Source: CAWATZ01 sp963784995
Lineage (GTDB): Bacteria; Planctomycetota; Planctomycetia; Gemmatales; Gemmataceae
Length of the DNA: 64,000 nucleotides
Direction of reading: 5' to 3'
NCBI GenBank assembly: GCA_963784995.1
Contig: CAWATZ010000013.1
Coordinates: 992,001 to 1,056,000, forward strand
Each line of letters begins with the position of its first letter. Within the stretch, counting starts at the first letter, position 1. Under the pieces are notes generated by a model that ran no database searches, was not told where the DNA came from, and saw only the letters and a program-made list of their open reading frames with translations. The position numbers were made by a program, and so were the translations under genes. Shown piece after piece: positions 11,001-23,886 of the stretch.

Positions 11001-12524
11001 ATGATTCCTTACGCCGAAATCACCAAAACGGCTGATCGCCGCTGGACGTTGCGCCTGATGGAACGGCTCGTCGCCCCCGACCTGCCCGCCGGCGAACTCG
11101 ACGATCTTGTCGGAGCGTTGCAGGCGGTGTCCGATCCACGCTCCGTCGCCTCCCTGGAGGCGATCCTTGTCGATCCCGCCAGGCCCGCGGAGGTCCGCCA
11201 GGCGGCTGGTTCCGTCCTCGTCGGCATGCAATACCTGACCATCGAAGTCCCCGAGGAGAGAATCCGGCGGTGGTGGCGGGAAGGCGACCCGATCCTTCGC
11301 AAACACGCCTTGTCGTGCATGGACGCGGTCGATTGCCCCGACATCCTTCTGAGGGTCGCGGCCGATCCGGTACACGAGTTCCACAGCGACGCCATCGGTC
11401 GGATGTCTTTCTTCTTCGACCTGCCCGAACACGAGCAACTCAAGATCAACGCCCTCTCTCACCCAGACCCAAAGGTGCGGACGGCCGCTGCCTGGGTGCT
11501 TCTGTGGGACGAGCCCGTGGCCGCGGAGCTGCCGCTGATCCAGGCCACCTGCGACCCAGTGCCCGAAGTGGTCGCCGAAGCCGCGAACACCCTGGAGTAT
11601 TACCCCTCCCTCCAGGTGATCCGTCGGCTGCACGAGCTGCTCGACCATGCCGACGCGAAGGTTCGGGAGCAGGTGACAGACAGCTTCGAGTCGATCCGCA
11701 ACGAGCTGCTCATCTGTCTCTGCCGCAGGGACCGCCGGGTAGCCGACCACGTCCGCCGCTGGCTGCTGCCCATCTGGGACCTCCTGGCGTTCAGCGACGA
11801 GGAGCTGCGGCCCGACGATGACGAGGAATCACTTCCCTGGCGGCAGGAACCCGGCGAGGTGACCCCCGTGGCCGACCTCCTCGCCCTGCTCGCCGATCCC
11901 GACGCCTCGCCGGGGCTGCTCGGCGACCGGCTCTGGTCCCTCCCCTGGCGGGCTTACGACGAGGGAGAACGCCGACGGTTGCGACCCGTGCTGCTGACGC
12001 ATCCGGATCCGCTTGTCCGGGACCGGGCGGCCCTGGCTTTCACCGCCTGGCAAGACACGGACGCGCTGCTGGATCTTTTCCGCGACGCCGACTTCGGCGT
12101 CCGCAAGACCGCCACGTACCATCTGGGCCAGCTGCCGCCGACGCTCGGCGTGGCTGGCCTCGCCTGGGAACACCTGCAACGGTATGATACGCTTGGAGTT
12201 CACGCCACCGAGACGCTGGCCACGTTCGTCCAACACGCCGCCCGGGCCCTTGCAGTCCGGCGACTGGGCTGGCTCGCGGGGGACCATGGTCGCTGCGAGG
12301 GGATGCGAGTTGCAGCGGTACACCACCTGAGGGACCTTGGGGCCACAGAAGAGGTGGACCAGCTGCGCGGGTTGCTGCAGGAGCCGCCGGTAGTGACCTG
12401 GGCCTTGCACCTCGCGCTCCTTGACGCGATCATGGATCTGGGCTTGCCTTTGCCGAATGTTGGCCATCTGCGGGAGGTGGACAACCTGCACGTGCAGGCG
12501 GCAGTGGCGGGGACCGAGTCCTGA
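11001..12524 (+). CDS. HEAT-repeat protein
   Basis: 507 residues from ATG 11001, chosen because AGGAGG lies 8 bases upstream (10988-10993). The protein is built of alpha-helical HEAT/PBS-lyase-like repeats. Examples are SDPRSVASLEAILVDPARPA, HPDPKVRTAAAWVLLW, DHADAKVREQVTDS, HPDPLVRDRAALAFTAW and DADFGVRKTATYHL, spread from about residue 35 to 470. There is no signal peptide or membrane segment, so it is cytoplasmic. HEAT solenoids act as protein-binding scaffolds. Upstream genes on the same strand (zinc-ribbon protein, NO VEIN-like ATPase) suggest it may be a partner of that large ATPase, which is inference from spacing only. Confidence 0.82.
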   Translation: MIPYAEITKTADRRWTLRLMERLVAPDLPAGELDDLVGALQAVSDPRSVASLEAILVDPARPAEVRQAAGSVLVGMQYLTIEVPEERIRRWWREGDPILRKHALSCMDAVDCPDILLRVAADPVHEFHSDAIGRMSFFFDLPEHEQLKINALSHPDPKVRTAAAWVLLWDEPVAAELPLIQATCDPVPEVVAEAANTLEYYPSLQVIRRLHELLDHADAKVREQVTDSFESIRNELLICLCRRDRRVADHVRRWLLPIWDLLAFSDEELRPDDDEESLPWRQEPGEVTPVADLLALLADPDASPGLLGDRLWSLPWRAYDEGERRRLRPVLLTHPDPLVRDRAALAFTAWQDTDALLDLFRDADFGVRKTATYHLGQLPPTLGVAGLAWEHLQRYDTLGVHATETLATFVQHAARALAVRRLGWLAGDHGRCEGMRVAAVHHLRDLGATEEVDQLRGLLQEPPVVTWALHLALLDAIMDLGLPLPNVGHLREVDNLHVQAAVAGTES

Positions 12525-12528
12525 GAGG

Positions 12529-12672
12529 AGACACGCCCATGCGACGCTGTGATGTGCGGTCGTGACACCACATCCACAGCAGCCCGGTATCGACGATCAT
12601 GACGACCCCCGAGGGAGCCGTGACCTCCCCGAGCCGCTCCAACCGGGATTCAGGAGTGGCTTTCCGCGGCAT
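12529..12672 (-). pseudogene. Possible N-terminal gene remnant
   Basis: An ATG at 12672 opens a plausible protein start (MPRKATPESRLERLGEVT, then SGVVMIVDTGLLWMWCHDR) that loses sense after about 40 residues as it reaches the end of the HEAT gene on the other strand. It looks like the first part of a longer gene that has been cut off. I do not recognise the family. The remainder of 12525-12904 shows no gene. Confidence 0.3.
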
Positions 12673-12904
12673 GAATCACCTTGCACTTTCCGCAGGCTGA
12701 CTTCCCTGGTCAGTTCGCCCCATCGCCCAGCTCAGCAGCCGGCTCACGCGGGCGCGACTGTGAACTCTGCTAGACTCAATCGCTGGCACCTCCTCCGGCA
12801 GGCGATGGGCAGACGTGGTTTCGTCCACGGGGCACCTCGAAACGAGCGGACTCAGGGCGGGTGACCAGTACCTGCCCCTTCAGCAGTAATTCTGCCCGCT
12901 GGCT

Positions 12905-14473
12905 CTATGGCTCTTCCTCGACCTTCTGCGTCAGGCGTGCCAGGGCAGCCCTGGCACGGCGCGTTTCCAAGGCGGTTGACGCCCCTGTCGTGAGCTTTTC
13001 CAGCAGGGCGCGGGCTTCCGGCGTGCCGATCAGCTCCAGCGCGTGGATGGCACGGAGTACCCGAAGCGTCTCCGGGGGGTGTTCGGCCCTTGTCTCGTCG
13101 ATGACCGCCAGGACGGCTCCCAGTCGCGTGCGGGCCTCGGCCGACGGCTTTGCCGCCAGGGCCGCACGCACCTGCTTCTCGGCACGGTGGGCGATGCGCA
13201 GGAGTTCGGCCTGGGCCTTCTCGCGGGTTGCAAAGGCATCGTCATCGAGGTCGCGGATCAGACCGCGCACCCTGTCTTCCGTGACGGCCTCCACTGGCTT
13301 GAGTCGTGTCTGAAGGTACTTGACCGCCGGCTGCCGGGCCGCCGCCAGCGACCACACCGCCCGGTGCGCCGTGGGCACGTCGCTGCTGGCCAGGTCCTTC
13401 CACAGCCCGGCCAGTTGCTCGGCCTTGAGTTCCGGTCCAAGCAGCCCTTGCTCCCACTTCTCGGGCGCCAGCCGCCAGAGGTAGACCTTGCCCCCCTGGT
13501 TGCCCGCCGCCAATCGCGTCCCGTCAGGCGAGAAGGCGACGGTAGTAACGCTGGGGTCCGCCTGCAGGCGGACCAGGTTCTTCCCGGTGACGCGGTCCCA
13601 CAGCGCGATCTCATTCCAGCCCGCGGCCGTGGCGATTACTCTCCCCTTCGGCGAGAAGGCGACCGAACAGACAGCCCCCTTGACGCCCTTGATGGTCGCG
13701 ACCTCGGCTCCGGTGCTGGAGTCCCACAGCTTCACAACGCCCTTGATCTCACGGTCGCGGACGCCAGGGGCCACGGGCTCCCGGCCGCCGGAGGCGAGCG
13801 TCTTGCCGTCGGGTGAAAAAGCCAGACATTCGCTGCCGCCCCGCCAGGTCCGGAGTTGTTTGGCCGTCAGCGGGTCCGTCAAGCGGATCTCGCCGAGGTA
13901 ATTGGTCGTCGCCACCGCCTTGCCATCCGGGGCGAAGACGACCCGGCTCGGCTGGATCTGAATGGCATCGTACCGCAGCGCCTCCTTGGCGGTGGCCATC
14001 TCCCAGATGCGCAGGGCGCGGTCGCAGGCGACAGACGCCAGGAACCGGCCGTCCGGCGAGAAGGCCACCGCCGCGACCTCCTTCCCGGAGCCCTTCAGGA
14101 CCGCCAGCTCGGTGCCGTTGTTGACGTTCCACAGCCGGATGGTGCCGTCCTGCCCCGCCGAGGCCAGCGTCTTGCTGTCCGGGGAGAAAGCGGTCCAGCT
14201 GACGTACTGCGAGTGGCCGGCGAGGTCGCGGAGGACTTTGCCCGTCGCGGGGTCCCACAGGCGGATCGTGCTGTTGTAGCCGACCACCGCCAGCACCTTG
14301 CCATCGGGCGAGAACGCAACGTGGCTGACCGCGGCGGGGAAAGCCAGCTCCGTCCGGCCCAGCGCCGAGACGGTCCCGGGCTCAGGCTTCTTTGGAGGCG
14401 GCTCTGCTCTGCTCGCAGTGACCGTCACCCCAAACAGGATCGGCAACGCCAGACGCCACCAGTGCATGGACAT
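12905..14473 (-). CDS. Exported WD40-repeat protein with HEAT-like C-terminus
   Basis: 522 residues. The start is placed at ATG 14473 (MSMHWWRLALPILFGVTVTA) because AAGGTGA sits 5 to 11 bases upstream; an ATG at 14503 would add ten residues. Residues 1-23 are a signal peptide. From ~40 to ~365 there are about seven WD40 blades with the repeating VAFSPDGK ... IRLWD pattern. The last ~150 residues are an alpha-helical tail (RDLDDDAFATREKAQAELLR, then AIHALELIGTPEARALLEKL) of a kind that commonly follows WD40 or Ser/Thr kinase modules in Gemmataceae. Location is periplasmic or outer-surface. Role unknown; propellers of this kind are protein-interaction platforms. Confidence 0.87.
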   Translation of the reverse strand: MSMHWWRLALPILFGVTVTASRAEPPPKKPEPGTVSALGRTELAFPAAVSHVAFSPDGKVLAVVGYNSTIRLWDPATGKVLRDLAGHSQYVSWTAFSPDSKTLASAGQDGTIRLWNVNNGTELAVLKGSGKEVAAVAFSPDGRFLASVACDRALRIWEMATAKEALRYDAIQIQPSRVVFAPDGKAVATTNYLGEIRLTDPLTAKQLRTWRGGSECLAFSPDGKTLASGGREPVAPGVRDREIKGVVKLWDSSTGAEVATIKGVKGAVCSVAFSPKGRVIATAAGWNEIALWDRVTGKNLVRLQADPSVTTVAFSPDGTRLAAGNQGGKVYLWRLAPEKWEQGLLGPELKAEQLAGLWKDLASSDVPTAHRAVWSLAAARQPAVKYLQTRLKPVEAVTEDRVRGLIRDLDDDAFATREKAQAELLRIAHRAEKQVRAALAAKPSAEARTRLGAVLAVIDETRAEHPPETLRVLRAIHALELIGTPEARALLEKLTTGASTALETRRARAALARLTQKVEEEP

Positions 14474-15092
14474 GGATGTCACCTTCTTTCTCTGACTGCG
14501 CAAGGAAACAGGACATCCCCAAAACGAATTGCCTCAATCCAGCTAAGCACGCTTCGCCGCCCGCTGGTACGTCTCCTCCAGGTCGATCGCGATGACTCGG
14601 TGGACGCTCAGCGGCAGCGGTAGCGACGGCAATGGCTGACCGACCCGCAGCGGGCGCCGCCACAGGCCCAGGAGGCTCCTGCAGGAGGATTTTGGATAGT
14701 GCGTCCAGGCTGCCTCGCTCGGTCATCATTCTGACTCATCCCAGCGCCCAGCATAACACGGCCTGTCAGGGGGAGCCATTTCTTTCTCCCCATTTCCCTG
14801 TTCCGGAGAAACGCCACGTGGGAGCATTCCTGACCGGAGAGAAGAACGGTGAGGGCATCCGGAGCCGAGTACCGCTGGCATGGAAAGTCACGACAGCCAG
14901 TCGGATGCAAGCCTCTCCCGAATACCCTGGCGGGTGGCAGATGCAACGTTCAAAGTCAAGGGGCGTTTGGCGTGATAACGCCCGTTTTTCCGTTGTGTTC
15001 GCATGGTGTTTCCGGGTTCGAGGGTTCTTGGCTGTTTGTCGTCTGCCGATTGCCTTTGGCCGCTGACCTTCCGTCCGCTCCACGGGTTCCCT
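14474..15092. other. Intergenic region between WD40 gene and IS110 transposase
   Basis: No intact gene is supported. On the minus strand a short start at 14729 (MMTERGSLDALSKILLQEPP) and, in another frame, VHRVIAIDLEETYQRAAKRA before a stop near 14550, may be remnants of a small frameshifted gene. A stretch at 14915-14945 (cccgaataccctggcgggtggcaga) resembles 63060-63085 near the right end of the window, so it may be part of a dispersed repeat. The 3' end of the IS110-type element must also lie here, but I could not fix it. Confidence 0.4.
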
Positions 15093-16925
15093 TTACGGGT
15101 TCCTCTTCTCTGTGCCGGGCGTTTGTGGCAGAGCGATGCCCAGCGTCTGCGCCAGGTCCTGCGCCGCCTCGTACAACGGCAAGCCACGCACCGCCGACCA
15201 CAAGTCCAGCACATTGCCGTGCGCCCCGCAGCCGGCGTGGAAACACTGGAAGACGCCCTTGTCCAGGTGGACCGAGAAGGAGCGGTGCCGCCGCTGCTGG
15301 CTGTCATGGATGGGGCACGGACCACGTCGCTGCGGGTCTGGCCCAGACAACCGCTCCAACCAGTCCAACGCACGCAATGCCGCTGTCATGCTCACCTGCG
15401 CACGCAGCGCCGCATAATCGATACTCCCCCTACCCGCTGCACCCTCGGCCCCTGCTCTGGGCTCGGCTGGCACCGCAGTTGCCTTGCCCGGTGGCGGCTC
15501 TTGCGGTATCGTGGCTTTAGCTGCTGTGACCACTGTCTGTGCAGGACTTCCTTGCTGCTTGTGGCCAGCAGCTTGCTCCGCTACCACTCCTTCTTCGGCC
15601 GTGCTGACTGCGGCCTCCTGGGTCGATCCCGATTGGCCTGGCAGCGCTGGCTCGACGCTTGCTTGTGGCGTTGCTGTCCCTGCCCAGGGATAGTAGTCTG
15701 GATCAAACGGCTGGCCGGTCCGCCAGATGGCGTGAACCAGGTGCAGCAGCTTCCGCATGCAGTGGCCCACCACCACATCCCCACGGACACCCCGCCCATG
15801 CAAGCGCTGGTGCAAGGCACGCACCGCCGGGTTCCAGCGGATGGCCGACAACGCCGCTTGCCAGAGGTGTTTGCGTACCAAGTCATTGCCCTTGCGTGAC
15901 ATGCGTTGCTGCCTGCCCGTCTTGGGTGTACCGTCCCGGTCGCAGCCGGAGGCCTCCTCCTCCGGAAAGATGCCGAAGTAACCGACCAGGCGGTCCGGCG
16001 TGGCGAACAGCTTGATGTCCACCACGGTGGCAGTCAGCACAGCGGCCGTGGCTGGACCGATCCCAGGGATCGATTCCAGATGGTTGGGCACGGGCAGTTG
16101 CCGGTAGGTGCTGGTCATCAACTGGTGCAGTTGCTCTTCCTGGGCCAGGCAGTCAGCCAACTGCCCGACCAGTTGCCTGACCAGTTGCTCGGCCACGGCA
16201 CCAGTGCAACTGGCCACGCTGCTGCGTGCCGCCTGCCGCAGTGCCTGGGCCAACTCGGCAGAAACATGGGGCAGAGCGCTCAAGGTATTCAAGTGGGCAC
16301 GCCCCAGTTGTGCCGGTGTCGGATAGCGCTGCAGCAGGCCCAAGACCCACTGCGCTTGCAGGTCCTTGGCCAGGGTGGCCAACTCGGGGAAGACACGCGC
16401 CAGCAGGTTGTGCAATTGATTGGTCAGCCGGGTGCTCTGCCGCACTTGCGTTTGCAGTCGAGCCACGATCTCACGCAGTTGCTGCAGAGCCTGAGGCCGC
16501 TCTGGCACCGCTGCGGGCAGCTCGCGCACGGCGAAACGGGCAGCGCAGAGGCTCTCGACGGGGTCGGCCTTGCGTTTGGGGAAAAGGGCCTTTCGGTAGC
16601 TGGCATTGCGTCCCGGTTCGCCGACGCTGAGGGTGCTGTTGCCAGGCAAGGTCCGCAGGAAGGCCTCGAGGTTGGCGGCATATTGGCCGGCCACGTCGAG
16701 GCGGATGTGGAAATGGACGTCGGGCCAGCGGCGGCGCAGGTCGTCGAACTGAGCGGCGACGCGGTCGTAGCCAGCGCGGGACTCGGGGAAATCAAAGGGC
16801 GGGCAGGCCGGTTGCAAGTCGGCCCGCAAGAAGGTGACGTGGTGACCGTAGCGTGCGGTGTCGAAGCCGACGCCGATCAGGGTAGCGGAGCCAGAGTTCA
16901 GGGTGGACATCAGGGTGTTCCTCAT
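15093..16925 (-). CDS. IS110-family transposase fused to a CHC2 zinc-finger domain
   Basis: 610 residues. The N-terminal RuvC-like DEDD domain begins IGVGFDTARYGHHVTF (~18), has a second acidic site near FHIRLDVAGQYAANLEAFL and a KRKADPVESLCAARF motif. The Tnp domain typical of IS110/IS116/IS902 follows with ESIPGIGPATAAVLTATVV (~280) and the serine-containing MSRKGNDLVRKHLWQAA (~345). A low-complexity linker rich in Ala, Glu and Pro (~420-500) leads to an unusual tail: RRGPCPIHDSQQRRHRSFSV and VFQCFHAGCGAHGNVLDLW (~535-585), a DnaG-type CHC2 zinc finger with C-x2-H and C-x4-C. IS110 enzymes use a bridge RNA for target choice; the added finger could bind DNA or RNA. The gene is intact, so the element may be active. 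Confidence 0.9.
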   Translation of the reverse strand: MRNTLMSTLNSGSATLIGVGFDTARYGHHVTFLRADLQPACPPFDFPESRAGYDRVAAQFDDLRRRWPDVHFHIRLDVAGQYAANLEAFLRTLPGNSTLSVGEPGRNASYRKALFPKRKADPVESLCAARFAVRELPAAVPERPQALQQLREIVARLQTQVRQSTRLTNQLHNLLARVFPELATLAKDLQAQWVLGLLQRYPTPAQLGRAHLNTLSALPHVSAELAQALRQAARSSVASCTGAVAEQLVRQLVGQLADCLAQEEQLHQLMTSTYRQLPVPNHLESIPGIGPATAAVLTATVVDIKLFATPDRLVGYFGIFPEEEASGCDRDGTPKTGRQQRMSRKGNDLVRKHLWQAALSAIRWNPAVRALHQRLHGRGVRGDVVVGHCMRKLLHLVHAIWRTGQPFDPDYYPWAGTATPQASVEPALPGQSGSTQEAAVSTAEEGVVAEQAAGHKQQGSPAQTVVTAAKATIPQEPPPGKATAVPAEPRAGAEGAAGRGSIDYAALRAQVSMTAALRALDWLERLSGPDPQRRGPCPIHDSQQRRHRSFSVHLDKGVFQCFHAGCGAHGNVLDLWSAVRGLPLYEAAQDLAQTLGIALPQTPGTEKRNP

Positions 16926-17130
16926 TCAAGAGCGTGTAACGTCGCTGGCCAGGCGCGAGAGTCCTCCGGTGGAGCTTCGTACAGGAAGATCCTTGTGATG
17001 AACGGTCCAGCCGTAAGATGCAACGAGTTCTCAGACGAAGGTCGGAGGGGTCAATCTGCCACAAGCGGTCGAACCGCAGGCAGGAAAAAGATCTCCTCGC
17101 GACTGCCCAACAGACTCAGTCTGCCATGAC
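16926..17130 (-). ncRNA. Candidate bridge RNA region of the IS110-type element
   Basis: IS110-group elements encode their guide (bridge) RNA in the non-coding end upstream of the transposase start. This stretch is the corresponding flank and contains no gene. On the minus strand it shows a short hairpin GCGGT-tcg-ACCGC at about 17072-17084. No loop sequences could be matched to target or donor, and the element ends are not defined, so this is a positional prediction only. Confidence 0.22.
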
Positions 17131-17515
17131 GGAGTCCGTTGGTGAAAGAGCAGAAAACGCTTTGAGCCAAGAAGTCCGGTTGTAGGGCTCGTTACGATCG
17201 TAAGGACCATGCCAACAAGCACGATCGGTACGGCAGCGAACCTTGACTCGGTCTGGCTGATGGCCTTCAATTCGATCATACAAGGCAGGCAGCGAAATGT
17301 CCTTTGCTGGCATCCGTCCGACCATCACAGACGCAGTCTGTCCTGTCGGCCACTTCCAACCAGATGGCCGGCAGGGCAGGCAGTGGAGGTCAAGCACGGG
17401 GCTCCGCTCCGGGGGACTTCGTTTCTCACCGAACTCGCCTGGAGGGGCAACCCACCGCTCCCTATACTGATGATGCCCAATTGTTGCCTTGACCACTGAA
17501 CAGGATTCGATCGTT
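17131..17515. other. Non-coding region upstream of acetolactate synthase
   Basis: No coding region is supported on either strand. It probably contains the outer end of the IS110-type element and the promoter for the synthase gene. A TATACT hexamer at 17463-17468 is a possible -10 box, but no convincing -35 box lies at the right distance. A leader peptide or attenuator is not obvious. Confidence 0.35.
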
Positions 17516-19279
17516 ATGAGTGCCAGCCAGGGGACGCCGCAGTCCGGAGCCGACATCATCGTGCAGTGTCTGGTCAACCACGGCGTGGACGTGGTCTTCG
17601 CCTATCCGGGCGGAGCCAGCATGCCGATTCACCAGGCCCTGACCCGATTCAGCGACCGACTGCGCACCATTCTGCCGCGGCACGAACAGGGCGGCGGCTT
17701 CGCGGCCCAGGGCTATGCCCGCAGTACCGGCAAGGTCGGCGTCTGCGTGGCCACCAGCGGTCCCGGGGCCACCAACTTCGTGACGTGCCTGGCCGACGCC
17801 AAGATGGATTCCGTCCCCATCATCGCCATCACCGGCCAGGTCGGCACCCTCGTGATCGGCACGGATGCCTTTCAGGAGACGCCGATCGTCGAGGTGTGCC
17901 GATCCATCACCAAGCACCACTACCTGGTCAACAGCACCGAAGAGCTGCCGCGTGTCTTCAAGGAGGCGTTCTACATCGCCAACACCGGCCGGCCCGGGCC
18001 GGTCATCATCGACATTCCCAAGGACGTGCAGAACCGCTCCATCGTGGCCGACTACGACCCGCCCATGAACCTGCCCGGCTACAAGCCCTATCGCCGGGCC
18101 CGGAGGCAGGAGCTGGAGCAGGTGCTGGAGATGGTCCGGCAGAGCAAGAAGCCAATCATCTACGGCGGCGGCGGGCTCACCGCCAGCGGGGCGGCACCGG
18201 TCCTCAAGGCGTTTGCCGAGCGCTGCGGCATCCCCGTGGCCCTGACCCTGCACGGCCTGGGCAGTTTCCCCAGCGAGCATCCGCTCTGTTTGCAGATGCT
18301 CGGCATGCACGGCACCGTCTGCGCCAACTACGCCGTCAACGAGGCCGACCTGCTGCTGGCCCTAGGCGTCCGCTTCGACGACCGCGTCACCGGCAAGGTG
18401 GCCGAGTTCGCCAAGCACGGCAAGATTGTCCACATCGACATTGATCCATCGGAGCTGAACAAGAACAAGGCGGCGCATCTGCCCATCTTCGGCGACATCA
18501 AGGACGCCCTGGCAGACCTGCTGCAAATCCTCGACGAACAAAACTTGTTAGCCCGAAGCGCCAGCGAGGGAAAGCATTCGCCGCACCCCGACTGGATCGA
18601 GCAGATCGAGCACTGGCGGCGGACGGAGCCGCTCCGCTACAACGACCGCGACGACGCCATCCTGCCGCAGTTCTGCATCGAGCGGCTCTGGCAGGTCCTG
18701 CGCGACCGCGGCCAGCTGGAAGACACGATCGTCGCCACCGGAGTCGGCCAGCATCAGATGTGGGCGGCGCAGTATTTCCATTTCAACTCGCCCCGGCACT
18801 GGCTGACCAGCGGCGGCCTGGGTACGATGGGCTTTGGGCTGCCGGCGGCGATGGGGGCCCAGGCCGCGTTTCCGGGCAAGACCGTCATCGACATCGACGG
18901 CGACGGCAGTTTCCTGATGAACGTCCAGGAGCTGGCCGCCTGCTTCACCGAGAAGCTGCCCGTCAAGGTGCTGCTGCTGAACAACCAGCACCTGGGCATG
19001 GTGGTCCAGTGGGAGGACCGCTTCCACGGCAGCAACCGCGGCCACACTTATCTGGGGGCCGGCTTCGACGAGGAGCCCTATCCCGATTTCGTCACTCTGG
19101 CCCGCGGCTTCCGCTGCGGGGCCCGCCGGATCAGCGCCAGGGAGGACGTGGATTCGGCCCTGGAGGAATTGCTCGACAGCAAGGGGCCCTACGTCCTCGA
19201 CGTCATGGTGCCCTACCAGGAACACGTCCTGCCCATGATCCCCAGCGGGCTGACCGTGAGGGACATGATCAAGGCGTGA
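17516..19279 (+). CDS. ilvB: Acetolactate synthase, large (catalytic) subunit
   Basis: Thiamine-diphosphate enzyme that joins two pyruvates to acetolactate (or pyruvate and 2-oxobutyrate) at the start of branched-chain amino acid synthesis. 587 residues from ATG 17516. The N-terminal domain has the catalytic glutamate in LPRHEQGGGFAAQGYARSTG (~57) and the GPGATN loop; the middle domain includes GLGSFP and LGVRFDDRVTGKV; the C-terminal ThDP/Mg site is GDGSFLMN ... NNQHLGMVVQWEDRF. Length matches the family. A 12-residue insert (LLARSASEG and flanks, ~343-354) lies in the linker before the C-terminal domain and looks like a repeat-derived insertion. No regulatory subunit gene (ilvN) is adjacent. 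The next gene downstream is separated by a repeat cluster. Confidence 0.95.
   Translation: MSASQGTPQSGADIIVQCLVNHGVDVVFAYPGGASMPIHQALTRFSDRLRTILPRHEQGGGFAAQGYARSTGKVGVCVATSGPGATNFVTCLADAKMDSVPIIAITGQVGTLVIGTDAFQETPIVEVCRSITKHHYLVNSTEELPRVFKEAFYIANTGRPGPVIIDIPKDVQNRSIVADYDPPMNLPGYKPYRRARRQELEQVLEMVRQSKKPIIYGGGGLTASGAAPVLKAFAERCGIPVALTLHGLGSFPSEHPLCLQMLGMHGTVCANYAVNEADLLLALGVRFDDRVTGKVAEFAKHGKIVHIDIDPSELNKNKAAHLPIFGDIKDALADLLQILDEQNLLARSASEGKHSPHPDWIEQIEHWRRTEPLRYNDRDDAILPQFCIERLWQVLRDRGQLEDTIVATGVGQHQMWAAQYFHFNSPRHWLTSGGLGTMGFGLPAAMGAQAAFPGKTVIDIDGDGSFLMNVQELAACFTEKLPVKVLLLNNQHLGMVVQWEDRFHGSNRGHTYLGAGFDEEPYPDFVTLARGFRCGARRISAREDVDSALEELLDSKGPYVLDVMVPYQEHVLPMIPSGLTVRDMIKA
18546..18572 (+). repeat. 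Repeat-derived in-frame insert in ilvB
   Basis: The DNA tgttagcccgaagcgccagc and following gaggg encodes LLARSASEG at the linker between the middle and C-terminal domains of acetolactate synthase. This peptide is foreign to ordinary synthases at this point, and I recall the same string recurring in unrelated planctomycete proteins. No second copy is present in the window, so the repeat status rests on that recollection. Confidence 0.45.
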
Positions 19280-19304
19280 ACGCGGGACGGAAAGAGTTAC
19301 CTTT

Positions 19305-19575
19305 CGACCCCTGCCGGCTTGCCCGGCAGGTGAAGAAGGTCATCAGCTAGCAGAAGGGGGAGCGTTTCTCCTTGACCCCTGCCGGCTTGCCCGGCAGGTG
19401 AAGCAGGTCATCGGCTAGAACGGAAGGCCCAAGAGTGTTTTTCCGCCCACGCTTTCTAGCCGTTGACCTGCTTCACCTGCCGGGCAAGCCGGCAGGGGTC
19501 GGAGAAAAAAGTGTTCTTGCGCTTCCTTTCTAGCCAGTGACCTGCTTCACCTGCCGGGCAAGCCGGCAGGGGTCG
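19305..19575. repeat. Palindromic 48-nt repeat cluster 2 (4 copies)
   Basis: Two forward copies (19305-19350 and 19373-19420) are followed by two reverse copies (19454-19501 and 19528-19575). The result is a nested inverted repeat of 271 bp that fills the gap between ilvB and the second kinase gene. The inner pair alone spans 129 bp, the same size as in clusters 1 and 4. It may act as the transcription terminator of ilvB. Confidence 0.9.
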
Positions 19576-19622
19576 AGGCTGAGTGGTCTAGATTCCCCCT
19601 GTCACCTCTCCTTTGGACTGCC

Positions 19623-23697
<4,075 letters not shown>

Positions 23698-23710
23698 ATG
23701 GATGGTTTTT

Positions 23711-23838
23711 GCCCCGAAGGGGCGCAACAGGATAGCCCAGGGCATCGCCCTGGGTGTCAAGTGTGTCGAGTTGAATTGAGGGTAACACCCCTGACCCAGG
23801 GCGATGCCCTGGGCTATCCTGTTGCGCCCCTTCGGGGC
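23711..23838. terminator. 45-bp perfect inverted repeat between convergent genes
   Basis: The arms 23711-23755 and 23794-23838 are exact reverse complements over 45 bases, with a 38-base centre. Sub-hairpins such as CCCAGGGC-at-GCCCTGGG and GCCCC-gaa-GGGGC lie inside each arm. It sits between the stop of the kinase (23697) and the stop of rex (23887), which converge, so it can terminate both transcripts. A partial third copy of the outer part (ccccgaagggcgcaacaggg) follows at 23851-23870. Confidence 0.8.
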
Positions 23839-23886
23839 GCAAGACAATAGCCCCGAAGGGCGCAACAGGGTCGTTTCGAGGAAGAA

